DNA of 7,693 bases from the NCBI GenBank assembly GCA_050122535.1, contig JASFIT010000221.1, positions 1 to 7,693 on the forward strand, given 5' to 3'. Positions within the stretch are counted from its first letter, which is position 1, and every line of letters starts with the position of its first letter. The position numbers were made by a program, and so were the translations under genes. This document shows positions 1 through 6,142 of this stretch, one piece after another. The notes beneath the pieces were generated by a model, which saw only the letters and a list, made by a program, of their open reading frames with translations, was not told the origin of the DNA and searched no databases. The DNA is from JASFEQ01 sp050122535. GTDB taxonomy: Bacteria > Desulfobacterota > DSM-4660 > Desulfatiglandales > HGW-15.

Positions 1-52
1 TATCTAGGAGGTTTTATGCTGTAAGGTATTGATTTCATGTAATATGGCCAAA

Positions 53-71
53 TGTCAGCTCTAAGCTGGCA
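53..71 (+). other. Small hairpin upstream of the SDR gene
   Basis: TGTCAGCT (53-60) can pair with AGCTGGCA (64-71) around a CTA loop, eight pairs including one G-T. A second small inverted repeat, GTTTC/GAAAC around TTT, lies at 100-112. No T-run follows either hairpin, so a terminator reading is weak; they could be leader structure, an operator, or chance. Confidence 0.25.
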
Positions 72-140
72 GATTCTTGAGTCTCAGGTCAAATTCTCGG
101 TTTCTTTGAAACAACGGTTCATGCCCTGGTGAAATTCCAC

Positions 141-168
141 TTGACAGCCCTTCAATACTTAATATTAG
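141..168 (+). promoter_or_regulatory. Candidate sigma-70 promoter for the SDR gene
   Basis: A perfect -35 box TTGACA at 141-146 is followed, after a 16-base spacer, by TATTAG at 163-168, which matches the -10 consensus at four of six positions. Transcription would start roughly 20 bases before the SDR start codon at 197, leaving room for its Shine-Dalgarno sequence. The -35 is convincing, the -10 only fair. Confidence 0.45.
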
Positions 169-196
169 CTAGTTTCCATGCAGAAAGGAGGGGAAA

Positions 197-1060
197 ATGG
201 ATATCAGTGAGCCTGAAATCAAAAAAGAAGATATTCTGTTTTTGGCGGATGAAAACTTCAACAAGAATAATGTCTGCGTTGTGAGCGGTGCTGGGACCGG
301 GATTGGAAGGGCTATAGCGATTGCAGCAGGTGCAAATAAGCTCATGGTCGTGGGTCTGGATTTCAATGAGGAGGAAGGGAAAAAGACCCAGAAGATGGTT
401 GGTGATCTGGGTGGCCAGATGATCTTTGTCAAAGCAGATCTTACCGTAGACGATGATATTGAAAAGGCCGTGTCCGAAGCAGCCAAACAGGGCACAATCA
501 AATATCTGGCCAACATAGCAGGGATCCAGCATATCGACGCCATAGAGAACTTTCCCATGGAAAAATATGATTATATGCAGAGACTCATGCTCAGGGCCCC
601 ATTTTATCTCTCCAAGCTGACCATCCCCCACATGAAACAAAGCAGTGACGGCAGCGGGGTTATAGGGAATATGACCTCAGTGCACGCCCACATTTGCACC
701 CTCAACAAGCCCGCCTACAACATCACCAAATTCGGACTCCGTGCCCTGACCCAGTCCATCGCTGCGGAAGGCGAAGGAAGGATTCGGGCCTTTTCTGTGA
801 GCACAGGCTTTGTGAAGACTGCCCTCGCTCTGAAGCAGATCCCTGCCCAGGCCGAACAGCGGGGCATCACCCACGAGGAAGTGGTCCGGGATGTGATGAT
901 GGGCTTCTCCCGTATCAAGGAAATGATGGCCCCCATCGAGGTGGCCAATCTGTTTATCTTCGGGTTTTCGCGCTTCGCAAGGTATCTCACAGGCGGTGAT
1001 CTCCTATTTGATGGGGGAATGGTGCTTACTTACGCTGAAAAAAGGGGTGAGTCAGAATAG
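197..1060 (+). CDS. SDR-family NAD(P)-dependent oxidoreductase, 3-hydroxybutyrate dehydrogenase-like
   Basis: This 287-residue protein is a classical short-chain dehydrogenase/reductase, a cytosolic enzyme that interconverts a hydroxyl and a keto group with a nicotinamide cofactor. Visible motifs are the cofactor loop SGAGTGIG (residues 30-37), an acidic residue after the second strand (D55, favouring NAD over NADP), ADLT (80-83), the N-x-A-G motif (N106 to G109), catalytic S161 and the YxxxK pair Y174/K178. The C-terminal GGDLLFDGG (266-274) is typical of the family. The pattern RLMLRAPF at 129-136 and the region 213-235 resemble, from memory, the 3-hydroxybutyrate dehydrogenase-like clade, in which the tetrad Asn is replaced by Met (M131 here). 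The first Rossmann strand begins near residue 25, so the N-terminus is about 20 residues longer than usual. The ATG is supported by AAAGGAGGGG at 184-193. The TRAP genes downstream suggest that its substrate may be an imported hydroxy acid or a metabolite of one. Family assignment is firm; substrate is not. Confidence 0.93.
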   Translation: MDISEPEIKKEDILFLADENFNKNNVCVVSGAGTGIGRAIAIAAGANKLMVVGLDFNEEEGKKTQKMVGDLGGQMIFVKADLTVDDDIEKAVSEAAKQGTIKYLANIAGIQHIDAIENFPMEKYDYMQRLMLRAPFYLSKLTIPHMKQSSDGSGVIGNMTSVHAHICTLNKPAYNITKFGLRALTQSIAAEGEGRIRAFSVSTGFVKTALALKQIPAQAEQRGITHEEVVRDVMMGFSRIKEMMAPIEVANLFIFGFSRFARYLTGGDLLFDGGMVLTYAEKRGESE

Positions 1061-1398
1061 GAGAAGGCGTGAGATCGTGGATTAGGTATGAGATGCTGAA
1101 TGGGTACGGTTTTCCTTGACAGGCGTCATGAATTTGATATGTATAACAGCGTCTTGTGGCTTACGATGGGTGGATACTCGGTACTGACCGGGATTAAAGA
1201 CACAAAATAACTTGAAAGCGCATATTTACTTGCCAGAACAACAGGATCTATTTGGGGAGAACTGCTAGGCCGTGCGCAAAGGCTGAAAGCGCTAAAAGCA
1301 GAACATATCCGGAAAGGGGGTGATGAAAACAACAAATAGGGGCCGAAGATTTCATTCGAAAGATCTGAGGTATTAACCTAATTGATAAGGAGGGAAAA
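1061..1398. other. 338-base gap between SDR gene and dctP, with short doubtful reading frames
   Basis: No convincing gene is seen. On the plus strand a frame opens at ATG 1139, runs 23 codons to TAA at 1208-1210, and continues in the same frame for a further 42 codons to TAG at 1337-1339. The second part translates to a protein-like, basic, helix-prone stretch (for example GSIWGELLGRAQRLKALKAE), which raises the possibility of a decayed or stop-interrupted small gene. A TTGACA at 1116-1121 followed by TATAAC at 1142-1147 is a poor promoter candidate because the spacer is 20 bases. A 17-codon frame at 1323-1376 is listed separately. The dctP promoter probably lies in this gap, but I cannot place it. 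Confidence 0.4.
1323..1376 (+). CDS. Possible 17-residue leader peptide before dctP
   Basis: An ATG at 1323 directly follows a purine-rich stretch GGAAAGGGGGTG (1311-1322) that resembles a Shine-Dalgarno sequence, although it sits very close to the start. The frame reads MKTTNRGRRFHSKDLRY and stops at 1374-1376, 22 bases before the dctP ATG. The peptide is strongly basic. No run of a single regulatory amino acid is present and I see no obvious alternative hairpins, so classical attenuation is not supported. It may well be chance. Confidence 0.2.
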   Translation: MKTTNRGRRFHSKDLRY

Positions 1399-2520
1399 AT
1401 GAGAAAAATCACTTTGTTTGTGATTGCCGGAGCCATTACCATGGTTCTCGCCCTGGGATCCACGGCTTTAGCAAAGAAAATCAGATGGAGAATGGGGAGC
1501 ACATGGACCCCGGCCATCAATCTCTACCATGGTGACAAGTCGATGATCAAGTACGTGAAGGAGATGAGCGAGGGGAATTTTGTGATCAAATGGTTCCCCA
1601 GTGGTTCCCTCATGAAGGCCTTCGAGTATTTTGATGCGTGCAGTAAAGGCGTGGTAGATGCGGTCGGCGACTGGCCCAGCTACTGGGTGAGCAAGGACCC
1701 TAACTTCGACTTCTTGGGTTCCATGCCCTATGGCTTCACCAACATGGATTACATGGTCTGGTATTACCAGTTCGGTGGTGAGGCCCTCTACAATGAGGCC
1801 TACGGGAAATTCGGCATGAGGTACTTCTCACTGGGATCAACAAGTTCCGAGTCCGGGTTTCGCACCACGGAGAAAACGGGGCCCATTACAAGCCTTGCGG
1901 ATTATAAGGGTAAGAAGCTGAGGACACCGGCCCGTGGCACCATCGAGATTCTCCAGGAACTGGGTGCAGCACCCATGAAGATCTCCGGCGGAGAGATCTA
2001 CCTGGCCGTGGAGAGGGGAACCCTAGATGGCGCCGAATTCAGCAGCCCCGGTATTGACTGGGAGATGGGCTTTGCCGAGATCACCAAGTATTGGAGCGTG
2101 CCCTGCTGGTTCCAGCCCGCATCACAGGTGGGGATGATGGTGAACCAGAAGGCCTACGATAAGCTGACACCGCAGTACCAGGCCATATTGAGAATTGCAG
2201 CCAAAGCGGCGGCCATGGAGGCCCTCACCTTTTACGAAGCCGACTCCGGAAGGGCCATCGAGAAATTTGTGGCCAAAGGGACGAAGATCGTCAAGTTGGA
2301 TGATGAGAGCTTGAGGAAGTTGGATGAAATGGCCGGAGACTATATCATTAAAGTGGCCAAGGAAAGAGGCGGGCTCTTTGCCAAGATACTCAAATCCCAA
2401 ATGGATTATCTCCAGGAATACAAGGACTGGCGAGATATGACAGGGAAGTTTGGGTTCGGCTTTCATCCCACCTATGCGGATAAGGTGCTGGCCGAACTGG
2501 AGAAGATGGGAGTCAAATAA
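1399..2520 (+). CDS. dctP: TRAP transporter substrate-binding protein, DctP family
   Basis: This 373-residue protein is the periplasmic receptor of the TRAP transporter encoded with the next two genes; it captures a small organic anion, usually a carboxylate, and delivers it to the DctQM permease. A Sec signal peptide is clear: positive start (MRKI), hydrophobic core at residues 5-22, and cleavage after A23-L24-A25. The mature part shows DctP landmarks: GFRTT (153-157), ADYKGKKLRTPARG (167-180) whose R175 is at the position of the arginine that usually binds the ligand carboxylate, and the ERGTLDGAEF segment (205-214). The DGAEF segment and the aromatic YWSVPCWFQP region (231-240) recall, from memory, the 2-oxoacid/chloroaromatic-type DctP subfamily (TakP, FcbT1) rather than the C4-dicarboxylate type. 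The start is fixed by AAGGAGGG at 1387-1394. The 3' end is followed by a hairpin and a 204-base gap before dctQ. Family certain; ligand unknown. Confidence 0.95.
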   Translation: MRKITLFVIAGAITMVLALGSTALAKKIRWRMGSTWTPAINLYHGDKSMIKYVKEMSEGNFVIKWFPSGSLMKAFEYFDACSKGVVDAVGDWPSYWVSKDPNFDFLGSMPYGFTNMDYMVWYYQFGGEALYNEAYGKFGMRYFSLGSTSSESGFRTTEKTGPITSLADYKGKKLRTPARGTIEILQELGAAPMKISGGEIYLAVERGTLDGAEFSSPGIDWEMGFAEITKYWSVPCWFQPASQVGMMVNQKAYDKLTPQYQAILRIAAKAAAMEALTFYEADSGRAIEKFVAKGTKIVKLDDESLRKLDEMAGDYIIKVAKERGGLFAKILKSQMDYLQEYKDWRDMTGKFGFGFHPTYADKVLAELEKMGVK

Positions 2521-2528
2521 ACTGATCA

Positions 2529-2560
2529 GGGGCCTTTGAAGATTGCCCTTCAAAGGCCTC
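2529..2560 (+). terminator. Hairpin after dctP, likely attenuator or mRNA-stabilising stem
   Basis: GGCCTTTGAA (2531-2540) pairs perfectly with TTCAAAGGCC (2549-2558) around an eight-base loop, and two more pairs (one G-T) extend the base. Only ATTT follows, not a full T-run, so it may act as a partial terminator or as a 3' block to RNA decay. Such a stem just after the binding-protein gene would let DctP be made in excess over the membrane subunits. Confidence 0.6.
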
Positions 2561-2675
2561 ATTTAAGGCACATGCATCCACTTTACAGTCTTACCCTTGG
2601 CAGAGCGCAGGGCACTTGAGCCCAAATCACCTGAAATAAACATCGATTCTTGTTCATCTATCAGCTACAAAAACC

Positions 2676-2708
2676 CTTCCCTTGTGGAAGATCCCACCTT
2701 TTGGTGGG
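2676..2708 (+). other. Two tandem small hairpins just upstream of the dctQ ribosome-binding site
   Basis: CTTCC (2676-2680) pairs with GGAAG (2686-2690), and CCCACC (2693-2698) pairs with GGTGGG (2703-2708) around a TTTT loop. The second stem ends six bases before the GAGGAG ribosome-binding site of dctQ at 2714-2719, so it could affect initiation or mark a processed 5' end. Function is inferred only from position. Confidence 0.4.
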
Positions 2709-2724
2709 AGGGAGAGGAGTGTAG

Positions 2725-3234
2725 ATGACACTAAAAAAGTTTTTGAATGGAATTGATCTCATCAGTGAATGGTCTGGGAAGATATTTGTGTGGCTTGTGA
2801 TTCCTCTCACAGTTGTCGTCGCCTATGAGGTGATTTCCAGGCGGTTTTTCAATGCACCCCATATATGGGCCACTGAAGTGACCGACTACATTTATGGCCC
2901 TCATTTCATGCTGGTGGCCGCCTACACCCTGCTCTATAAGGCCCATGTGAGCATAGATATTATCTACCAGCGCTTCCGGCCAAGGGTAAGAGGGATACTG
3001 GACATCTTTACCTATTTAGTCTTCTTCTTTCCCTTTTGCATTATTGTTTTCCAGCAGGGCATTGTATTCGCTAAGACGTCGTGGGCACTTGGTGAAACCA
3101 GCGAGTCTGCTGCCTTGACCGTCGTCCCTCTGATCAAGACCGTCATTCCACTAACATTTGCACTACTTTTGCTTCAAGGGCTGGCAAATTTTATTCGGAG
3201 TATCACGCTTGCCGTGAGGGGGGATGAGTCATGA
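2725..3234 (+). CDS. dctQ: TRAP transporter small permease subunit, DctQ family
   Basis: This 169-residue inner-membrane protein is the small subunit of the TRAP permease and partners DctM. Four hydrophobic segments are visible, at about residues 20-37, 55-72, 92-113 and 137-160, the standard DctQ topology and length. Family landmarks are the SRRFFNAPHIWATE stretch (38-51; the R-x-x-F-N-x-P-x-x-W pattern) and HVSIDIIYQRF (74-84). GAGGAG at 2714-2719, five bases before the ATG, fixes the start. The stop codon overlaps the dctM start (ATGA at 3231-3234), so the two are translationally coupled. The long spacing from dctP, with hairpins in between, suggests that expression of the membrane subunits is set separately from the receptor. 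The ligand is decided mainly by DctP, so no substrate can be read here. Confidence 0.93.
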   Translation: MTLKKFLNGIDLISEWSGKIFVWLVIPLTVVVAYEVISRRFFNAPHIWATEVTDYIYGPHFMLVAAYTLLYKAHVSIDIIYQRFRPRVRGILDIFTYLVFFFPFCIIVFQQGIVFAKTSWALGETSESAALTVVPLIKTVIPLTFALLLLQGLANFIRSITLAVRGDES

Positions 3235-4553
3235 GTGCAGAATTCGTAACCATTGGCATGTTCGTGGGGCTTCTCATCGGGCTTTTCCTGGGGCATCCCC
3301 TCGCCTTTGTCCTGGGTGGCCTGGCTGTAATATTTGGTTATTTGGGTTGGGGACCTTCTGCATTCTACATGTTTCTGAACCAGACCTGGGGCATTATGGA
3401 TAATTACATCCTGGTTTGCATCCCGCTCTTTATCTTTATGGCTCAGTTGCTGGATCAGTCGGGGGTGGCCGAAGAACTATTTGATACCATGCGGTATCTC
3501 TTTGGTCCCATCAGGGGGGGGCTGGCTGTAGCAGTCGTCGTCGTCTCGACCCTCTTTGGGGCGTGCACGGGGATCATTGGGGCGTCCGTCGTGACTATGG
3601 GTCTCCTGTCCATGCCGGTCTTCTTGAAATATGGCTATAACAAAAGACTGGCCTCCGGGTCCGTCTGCGCAGGGGGTACGCTCGGCATTCTCATTCCACC
3701 CAGTATTATGCTCGTTGTCATGGCCGATCAGGCAGCCCTCTCTGTGGGCAAGCTTTTCGCAGGAGCGATTATCCCGGGCCTTATCCTCTCAACCCTTTAC
3801 ATCGCTTATATCTTGGTGAGGTGCTGGATAAAACCTCAAGACGGTCCGGCCATTTCCGCTGAAGAGAGGGCGGCCATGCCCGGGAAGAAATTGATCCTAA
3901 AGGTCATGAAATCCATGGTCCCCCCCATGATTCTCATCCTGGGGGTGCTTGGCTCTATCTTCGCAGGTATCGCCACACCCACGGAAGCGGCAGGGGTGGG
4001 CGCAGTGCTCGCTTTTGGGATGACCCTGGCCTATCGCAAGTTTACCTGGAGTGGCCTTGCACAGGCAGTGATCAACACGGCCAAGACCACATCCATGGTG
4101 ATTATCATTCTTGTGGGTGCCGCCTGTTTTTCCAGCGTGTTCATGGGCTCAGGCGGCGGCGATGTGGTGCAAGAATTCATCTTGGGGTTGGGATTTGGAA
4201 AATGGGGAACCTTCGTCGTTATGATGATCATCCTCTTCTTCCTTGGCATGTTCATCGACTGGATCGGCATCATCATGATCACCTTCCCGCTCTTCCTCCC
4301 CATTGCCCAGGATCTGGGATTTGACAAGGTCTGGTTTGTCGTGACCATTGCTGTGATGCTCCAGGACTCTTTTCTGACGCCACCATTTGGCTACGCGCTG
4401 TTCTATCTGAAAGGCGTTGCGCCTCCAGAGGTCACCACAACGGATATTTACTGGGGAGCCTTTCCCTTCTGGAGGCTCATGGAAGTAGGCCTCTTCATCT
4501 GTGTGATATTTCCACCGGCCATTTTGTGGCTTGCCAATACCCTTGTGAAATAA
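3231..4553 (+). CDS. dctM: TRAP transporter large permease subunit, DctM family
   Basis: At 440 residues this is a full-length DctM, the subunit that carries substrate across the inner membrane, driven by the sodium or proton gradient, after receiving it from the periplasmic receptor. The protein is hydrophobic throughout, with about a dozen membrane segments. Recognisable conserved stretches are GTLGILIPPSIMLV (149-162), the signature FAGIATPTEAAGVGA (244-258) and SFLTPPFGYALFYLKG (380-395). A single hydrophilic loop at about 200-222 separates the two halves. The ATG overlaps the dctQ stop, and GAGGGGGG at 3216-3223 serves as ribosome-binding site. Translation stops at 4551-4553, immediately before a strong terminator, so this is the last gene of the unit. 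The permease proportions look typical of the carboxylate/chloroaromatic-type TRAP systems, but that does not fix the substrate. Confidence 0.96.
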   Translation: MSAEFVTIGMFVGLLIGLFLGHPLAFVLGGLAVIFGYLGWGPSAFYMFLNQTWGIMDNYILVCIPLFIFMAQLLDQSGVAEELFDTMRYLFGPIRGGLAVAVVVVSTLFGACTGIIGASVVTMGLLSMPVFLKYGYNKRLASGSVCAGGTLGILIPPSIMLVVMADQAALSVGKLFAGAIIPGLILSTLYIAYILVRCWIKPQDGPAISAEERAAMPGKKLILKVMKSMVPPMILILGVLGSIFAGIATPTEAAGVGAVLAFGMTLAYRKFTWSGLAQAVINTAKTTSMVIIILVGAACFSSVFMGSGGGDVVQEFILGLGFGKWGTFVVMMIILFFLGMFIDWIGIIMITFPLFLPIAQDLGFDKVWFVVTIAVMLQDSFLTPPFGYALFYLKGVAPPEVTTTDIYWGAFPFWRLMEVGLFICVIFPPAILWLANTLVK

Positions 4554-4594
4554 AAACCCCCGCCCATCCCCTCGAGGGGGTGGGCGGGGGTTTT
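4553..4594. terminator. Bidirectional intrinsic terminator between dctM and the convergent stress-protein gene
   Basis: A 15-pair stem (4557-4571 with 4576-4590, one T-G pair, TCGA loop), very rich in G and C, is flanked by AAAA at 4553-4556 and TTTT at 4591-4594. Read on the plus strand it terminates dctM; read on the minus strand it gives the same stem followed by TTTT, 27 bases past the stop of the convergent gene. Confidence 0.92.
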
Positions 4595-4620
4595 CGCATT
4601 AATAAGTGTGGCTTACGTTT

Positions 4621-5118
4621 CTATTTGGGAAGGCGAATCACAAGGACTGGCTGTTTTGAATGTCTGACAACCCGCCTTGAGATGCTACCCATCATAGCGC
4701 TTCCTAAAAATCCGTGGCCATGGGCACCCATTACAACCAGATCATAATCGCGAGACTCAACCAGATTGAGAATCTCATCCGCTGGATTACCAATCTTGAC
4801 GATAATTTCATCCGTGATAAATGGGCACTCGGGGACTTCTCGAGTCACCTCCTCACAGAAATTCTCAAGACGCTTCTTTATGGTGTTGACAACTTCTTGC
4901 TCATTGTCTTTCCTGAGCTCATTCCACCTTTCCTTCCCAATGACGTTGGTCACCAGGCTTTCGGAGCTGGGGGAAGATTCCAGCACGTGTAAGATCGTGA
5001 TTCCCGCTCCATATTGATTGGCAAGGCTCATGGCATAGGAAAAGGCGTACCGGGCATTCTCGGAAAGGTCTGTGGTATAGAGAATTTTCTTAATTTCAGG
5101 AATTGCTGCCGGGTCCAT
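4621..5118 (-). CDS. Universal stress protein, UspA family (ATP-binding type)
   Basis: This 165-residue protein is a single-domain universal stress protein, a cytosolic alpha/beta nucleotide-binding fold made under starvation, oxidative or respiratory stress. The first strand KKILYTTDLSENA (10-22) holds the usual ATP-contacting aspartate (D17). The C-terminal signature G-x2-G-x9-G-S is intact: G131, G134, G144, S145, followed by the final strand PVLVIRLP (157-164). These residues place it with the ATP-binding, homodimeric type rather than the E. coli UspA type that lacks the glycine motif. There is a roughly 30-residue insert of charged, helical character (about 60-92) between the second strand and the middle of the domain, common in this family. 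The ATG is preceded by GGAGGTGA on the minus strand (5123-5130). It is monocistronic, convergent with the TRAP genes, and shares their terminator. Biochemical role beyond ATP binding cannot be inferred. Confidence 0.95.
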   Translation of the reverse strand: MDPAAIPEIKKILYTTDLSENARYAFSYAMSLANQYGAGITILHVLESSPSSESLVTNVIGKERWNELRKDNEQEVVNTIKKRLENFCEEVTREVPECPFITDEIIVKIGNPADEILNLVESRDYDLVVMGAHGHGFLGSAMMGSISRRVVRHSKQPVLVIRLPK

Positions 5119-5162
5119 TTTTTCACCTCCGTTAAAATGATTGAGGAATTGTGAATTTAGGG

Positions 5163-5168
5163 ATTATA
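5163..5168 (-). promoter_or_regulatory. Candidate -10 box for the universal stress protein gene
   Basis: On the minus strand a perfect TATAAT lies 44 bases before the start codon, a plausible distance for a short leader. No good -35 hexamer is found 16-18 bases upstream, so the promoter may depend on an activator or an alternative sigma factor, or be fortuitous. Confidence 0.4.
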
Positions 5169-5488
5169 GAGATTTCCGTAAAAAGAGGACACACGTTTGA
5201 TCTTTAGATAAATTTAACCCACTTTGACTTCAGAATCAATAGGATCACAGATGTTGATCTCAAAAAACCGGATATCTAGGTGTAAACCAATTGTTTCGTG
5301 AGTATAGTCGGATAAAAACCCGGGTTCAAGAGAAAATAGGGTATGGGATAGGGTTTTTGAAAGAAAAGTGCTATAGAAGGAGAAAAATTTCAAGGGGTCA
5401 GATTCCATAAGAAGACCTACATCTGACATTACCACGGGAATCCATTTCTAATCGATTTTGGATACCCGGCTACACCGTTGTATCCTAT
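5169..5488. other. Intergenic stretch with one doubtful minus-strand reading frame
   Basis: This AT-richer stretch has no convincing gene. On the minus strand a frame from GTG 5435 (or ATG 5429) to TAA 5214-5216 encodes about 72 residues, ending in a protein-like stretch rich in alternating hydrophobics (for example ETIGLHLDIRFFEINICD). No good ribosome-binding site precedes either start, and an in-frame TAG lies just upstream. Spurious frames starting with an ESDP-like string are common, from memory, in intergenic repeats of such genomes. It may be the tail of a decayed gene or noise. Confidence 0.3.
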
Positions 5489-5741
5489 TTCGTCATCGCG
5501 GCCAAGTCCTGCTTTGCGGGACGCGAGCCGCGATCCAGAGCAGATGCTTTCCTTTTTTCTGGATTCCCTTTCGATGCTTCGACGTTGCTCAGCATCGACC
5601 CTGAGCTATGTCGAAGGGTCGACTTTGCTCAGGGTGGTGAGCCTGTCGAACCACGGATCTCTTCCCGCCACCCGCCGTACGCTGGGGCAAGTACAAACTT
5701 CGCGAGCGAAGGCCTTACGGGACTCGTCCGGAATGACAGTT
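5489..5741. repeat. REP/MITE-like intergenic element made of nested inverted repeats
   Basis: The element is bounded by degenerate terminal inverted repeats: GTCATCGCGGCC at 5492-5503 against GTCATTCCGGAC read on the minus strand near 5726-5737 (8 of 12 matching). Inside are successive hairpins: ATCGCGGC/GCCGCGAT (5495-5502 and 5527-5534) enclosing GTCCTGC/GCGGGAC with a TTT loop; ATCCAGA/TCTGGAT (5533-5539 and 5558-5564); TCGATGC/GCATCGA (5571-5577 and 5592-5598); ACCCTGAGC/GCTCAGGGT (5598-5606 and 5627-5635) enclosing GTCGA/TCGAC; and CTTCG/CGAAG (5698-5702 and 5707-5711). Words such as GCTCAG and TGTCGAA recur. The make-up resembles, from memory, dispersed intergenic repeats of deltaproteobacteria. 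It encodes no protein; a 93-codon open frame across it is a by-product. Confidence 0.65.
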
Positions 5742-5772
5742 TATTCGTTTCGTGAATAACTAGGACACACAG

Positions 5773-5793
5773 TGCTGGAATAAAATGCCAGCA
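5773..5793 (+). other. Short hairpin in the leader of the 104-residue gene
   Basis: TGCTGG (5773-5778) pairs with CCAGCA (5788-5793) around a nine-base AT-rich loop, ending 19 bases before the start codon at 5813. It could influence translation of that gene or be an operator half-site pair; no T-run follows, so it is not a typical terminator. Confidence 0.3.
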
Positions 5794-5812
5794 ATTACGG
5801 GGTCATGAGCGC

Positions 5813-6127
5813 ATGAATGAATCGGGTCAAATCATTATTGCTATCTGTCTGTTGATCGCCGTTTATATGCTGACCAGAAAGGTGAATGCTTGGCGAATAA
5901 AGCGAGCATACATGCGCATTATCAAAGATCTGGAAAGGAAAGAGGCATTTAACCCTGCTTCGGCAGTAGCACTCCCGTATACGAGAGAGAGCATATTTCG
6001 CGTGGGTGTGAGGGATTTCCGACCAAAGGCCCTGCAATTCCTGATCGCAAGTCATATTGTCGGGGTGACGGAGTCTGGCACGTACTATCTAAGAGAAAAA
6101 GGCGCGCAAATTCTCAAATCAGAATAG
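5813..6127 (+). CDS. Small membrane-anchored protein, possible winged-helix-like C-terminus, function unknown
   Basis: I do not recognise a named family for this 104-residue protein. One hydrophobic segment near the N-terminus (about residues 6-20, IIIAICLLIAVYMLT) is followed by a strongly basic stretch (RKVNAWRIKRAYMRI), so by the positive-inside rule the rest should face the cytosol. Residues 65-100 read as a helix, a turn and two short strands (FRPKALQFLIASHIVG, then TYYLREKG), the pattern of the end of a winged-helix domain in which the wing begins G-x-YYL. The start ATG at 5813 has only a weak GGGG-type ribosome-binding site (5798-5802); an ATG at 5805 closes after three codons and is out of the question. 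It is the first gene of a three-gene run, 15 bases ahead of the SAF-domain gene and in the same frame as it. A role in regulating or anchoring the following enzymes is a guess. Confidence 0.7.
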   Translation: MNESGQIIIAICLLIAVYMLTRKVNAWRIKRAYMRIIKDLERKEAFNPASAVALPYTRESIFRVGVRDFRPKALQFLIASHIVGVTESGTYYLREKGAQILKSE

Positions 6128-6142
6128 ACATCCTATAGACAC

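Noticed and set aside
152..640. Long open frame on the minus strand opposite the SDR gene
   Set aside because: It is antisense to a gene with complete SDR motifs, has no ribosome-binding site, and its cysteine- and histidine-rich translation is not protein-like.
2122..2562. Minus-strand open frame opposite the 3' half of dctP
   Set aside because: It is a shadow of the dctP codon pattern and begins inside the hairpin after dctP; no family resemblance.
4714..4992. Plus-strand open frames opposite the universal stress protein gene
   Set aside because: The minus-strand gene has the full ATP-binding signature and a good ribosome-binding site; the plus-strand frames have neither.
5478..5759. 93-codon plus-strand open frame
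   Set aside because: It lies across the nested inverted repeats, is very rich in Ser, Arg and Leu, lacks a ribosome-binding site, and is best explained by the repeat's base composition.
5186..5770. Nine-base direct repeat AGGACACAC (5186-5194 and 5762-5770) as a target duplication around an insertion
   Set aside because: A shared 9-mer over several hundred bases is expected by chance about once, and neither copy abuts the ends of the inverted-repeat element.
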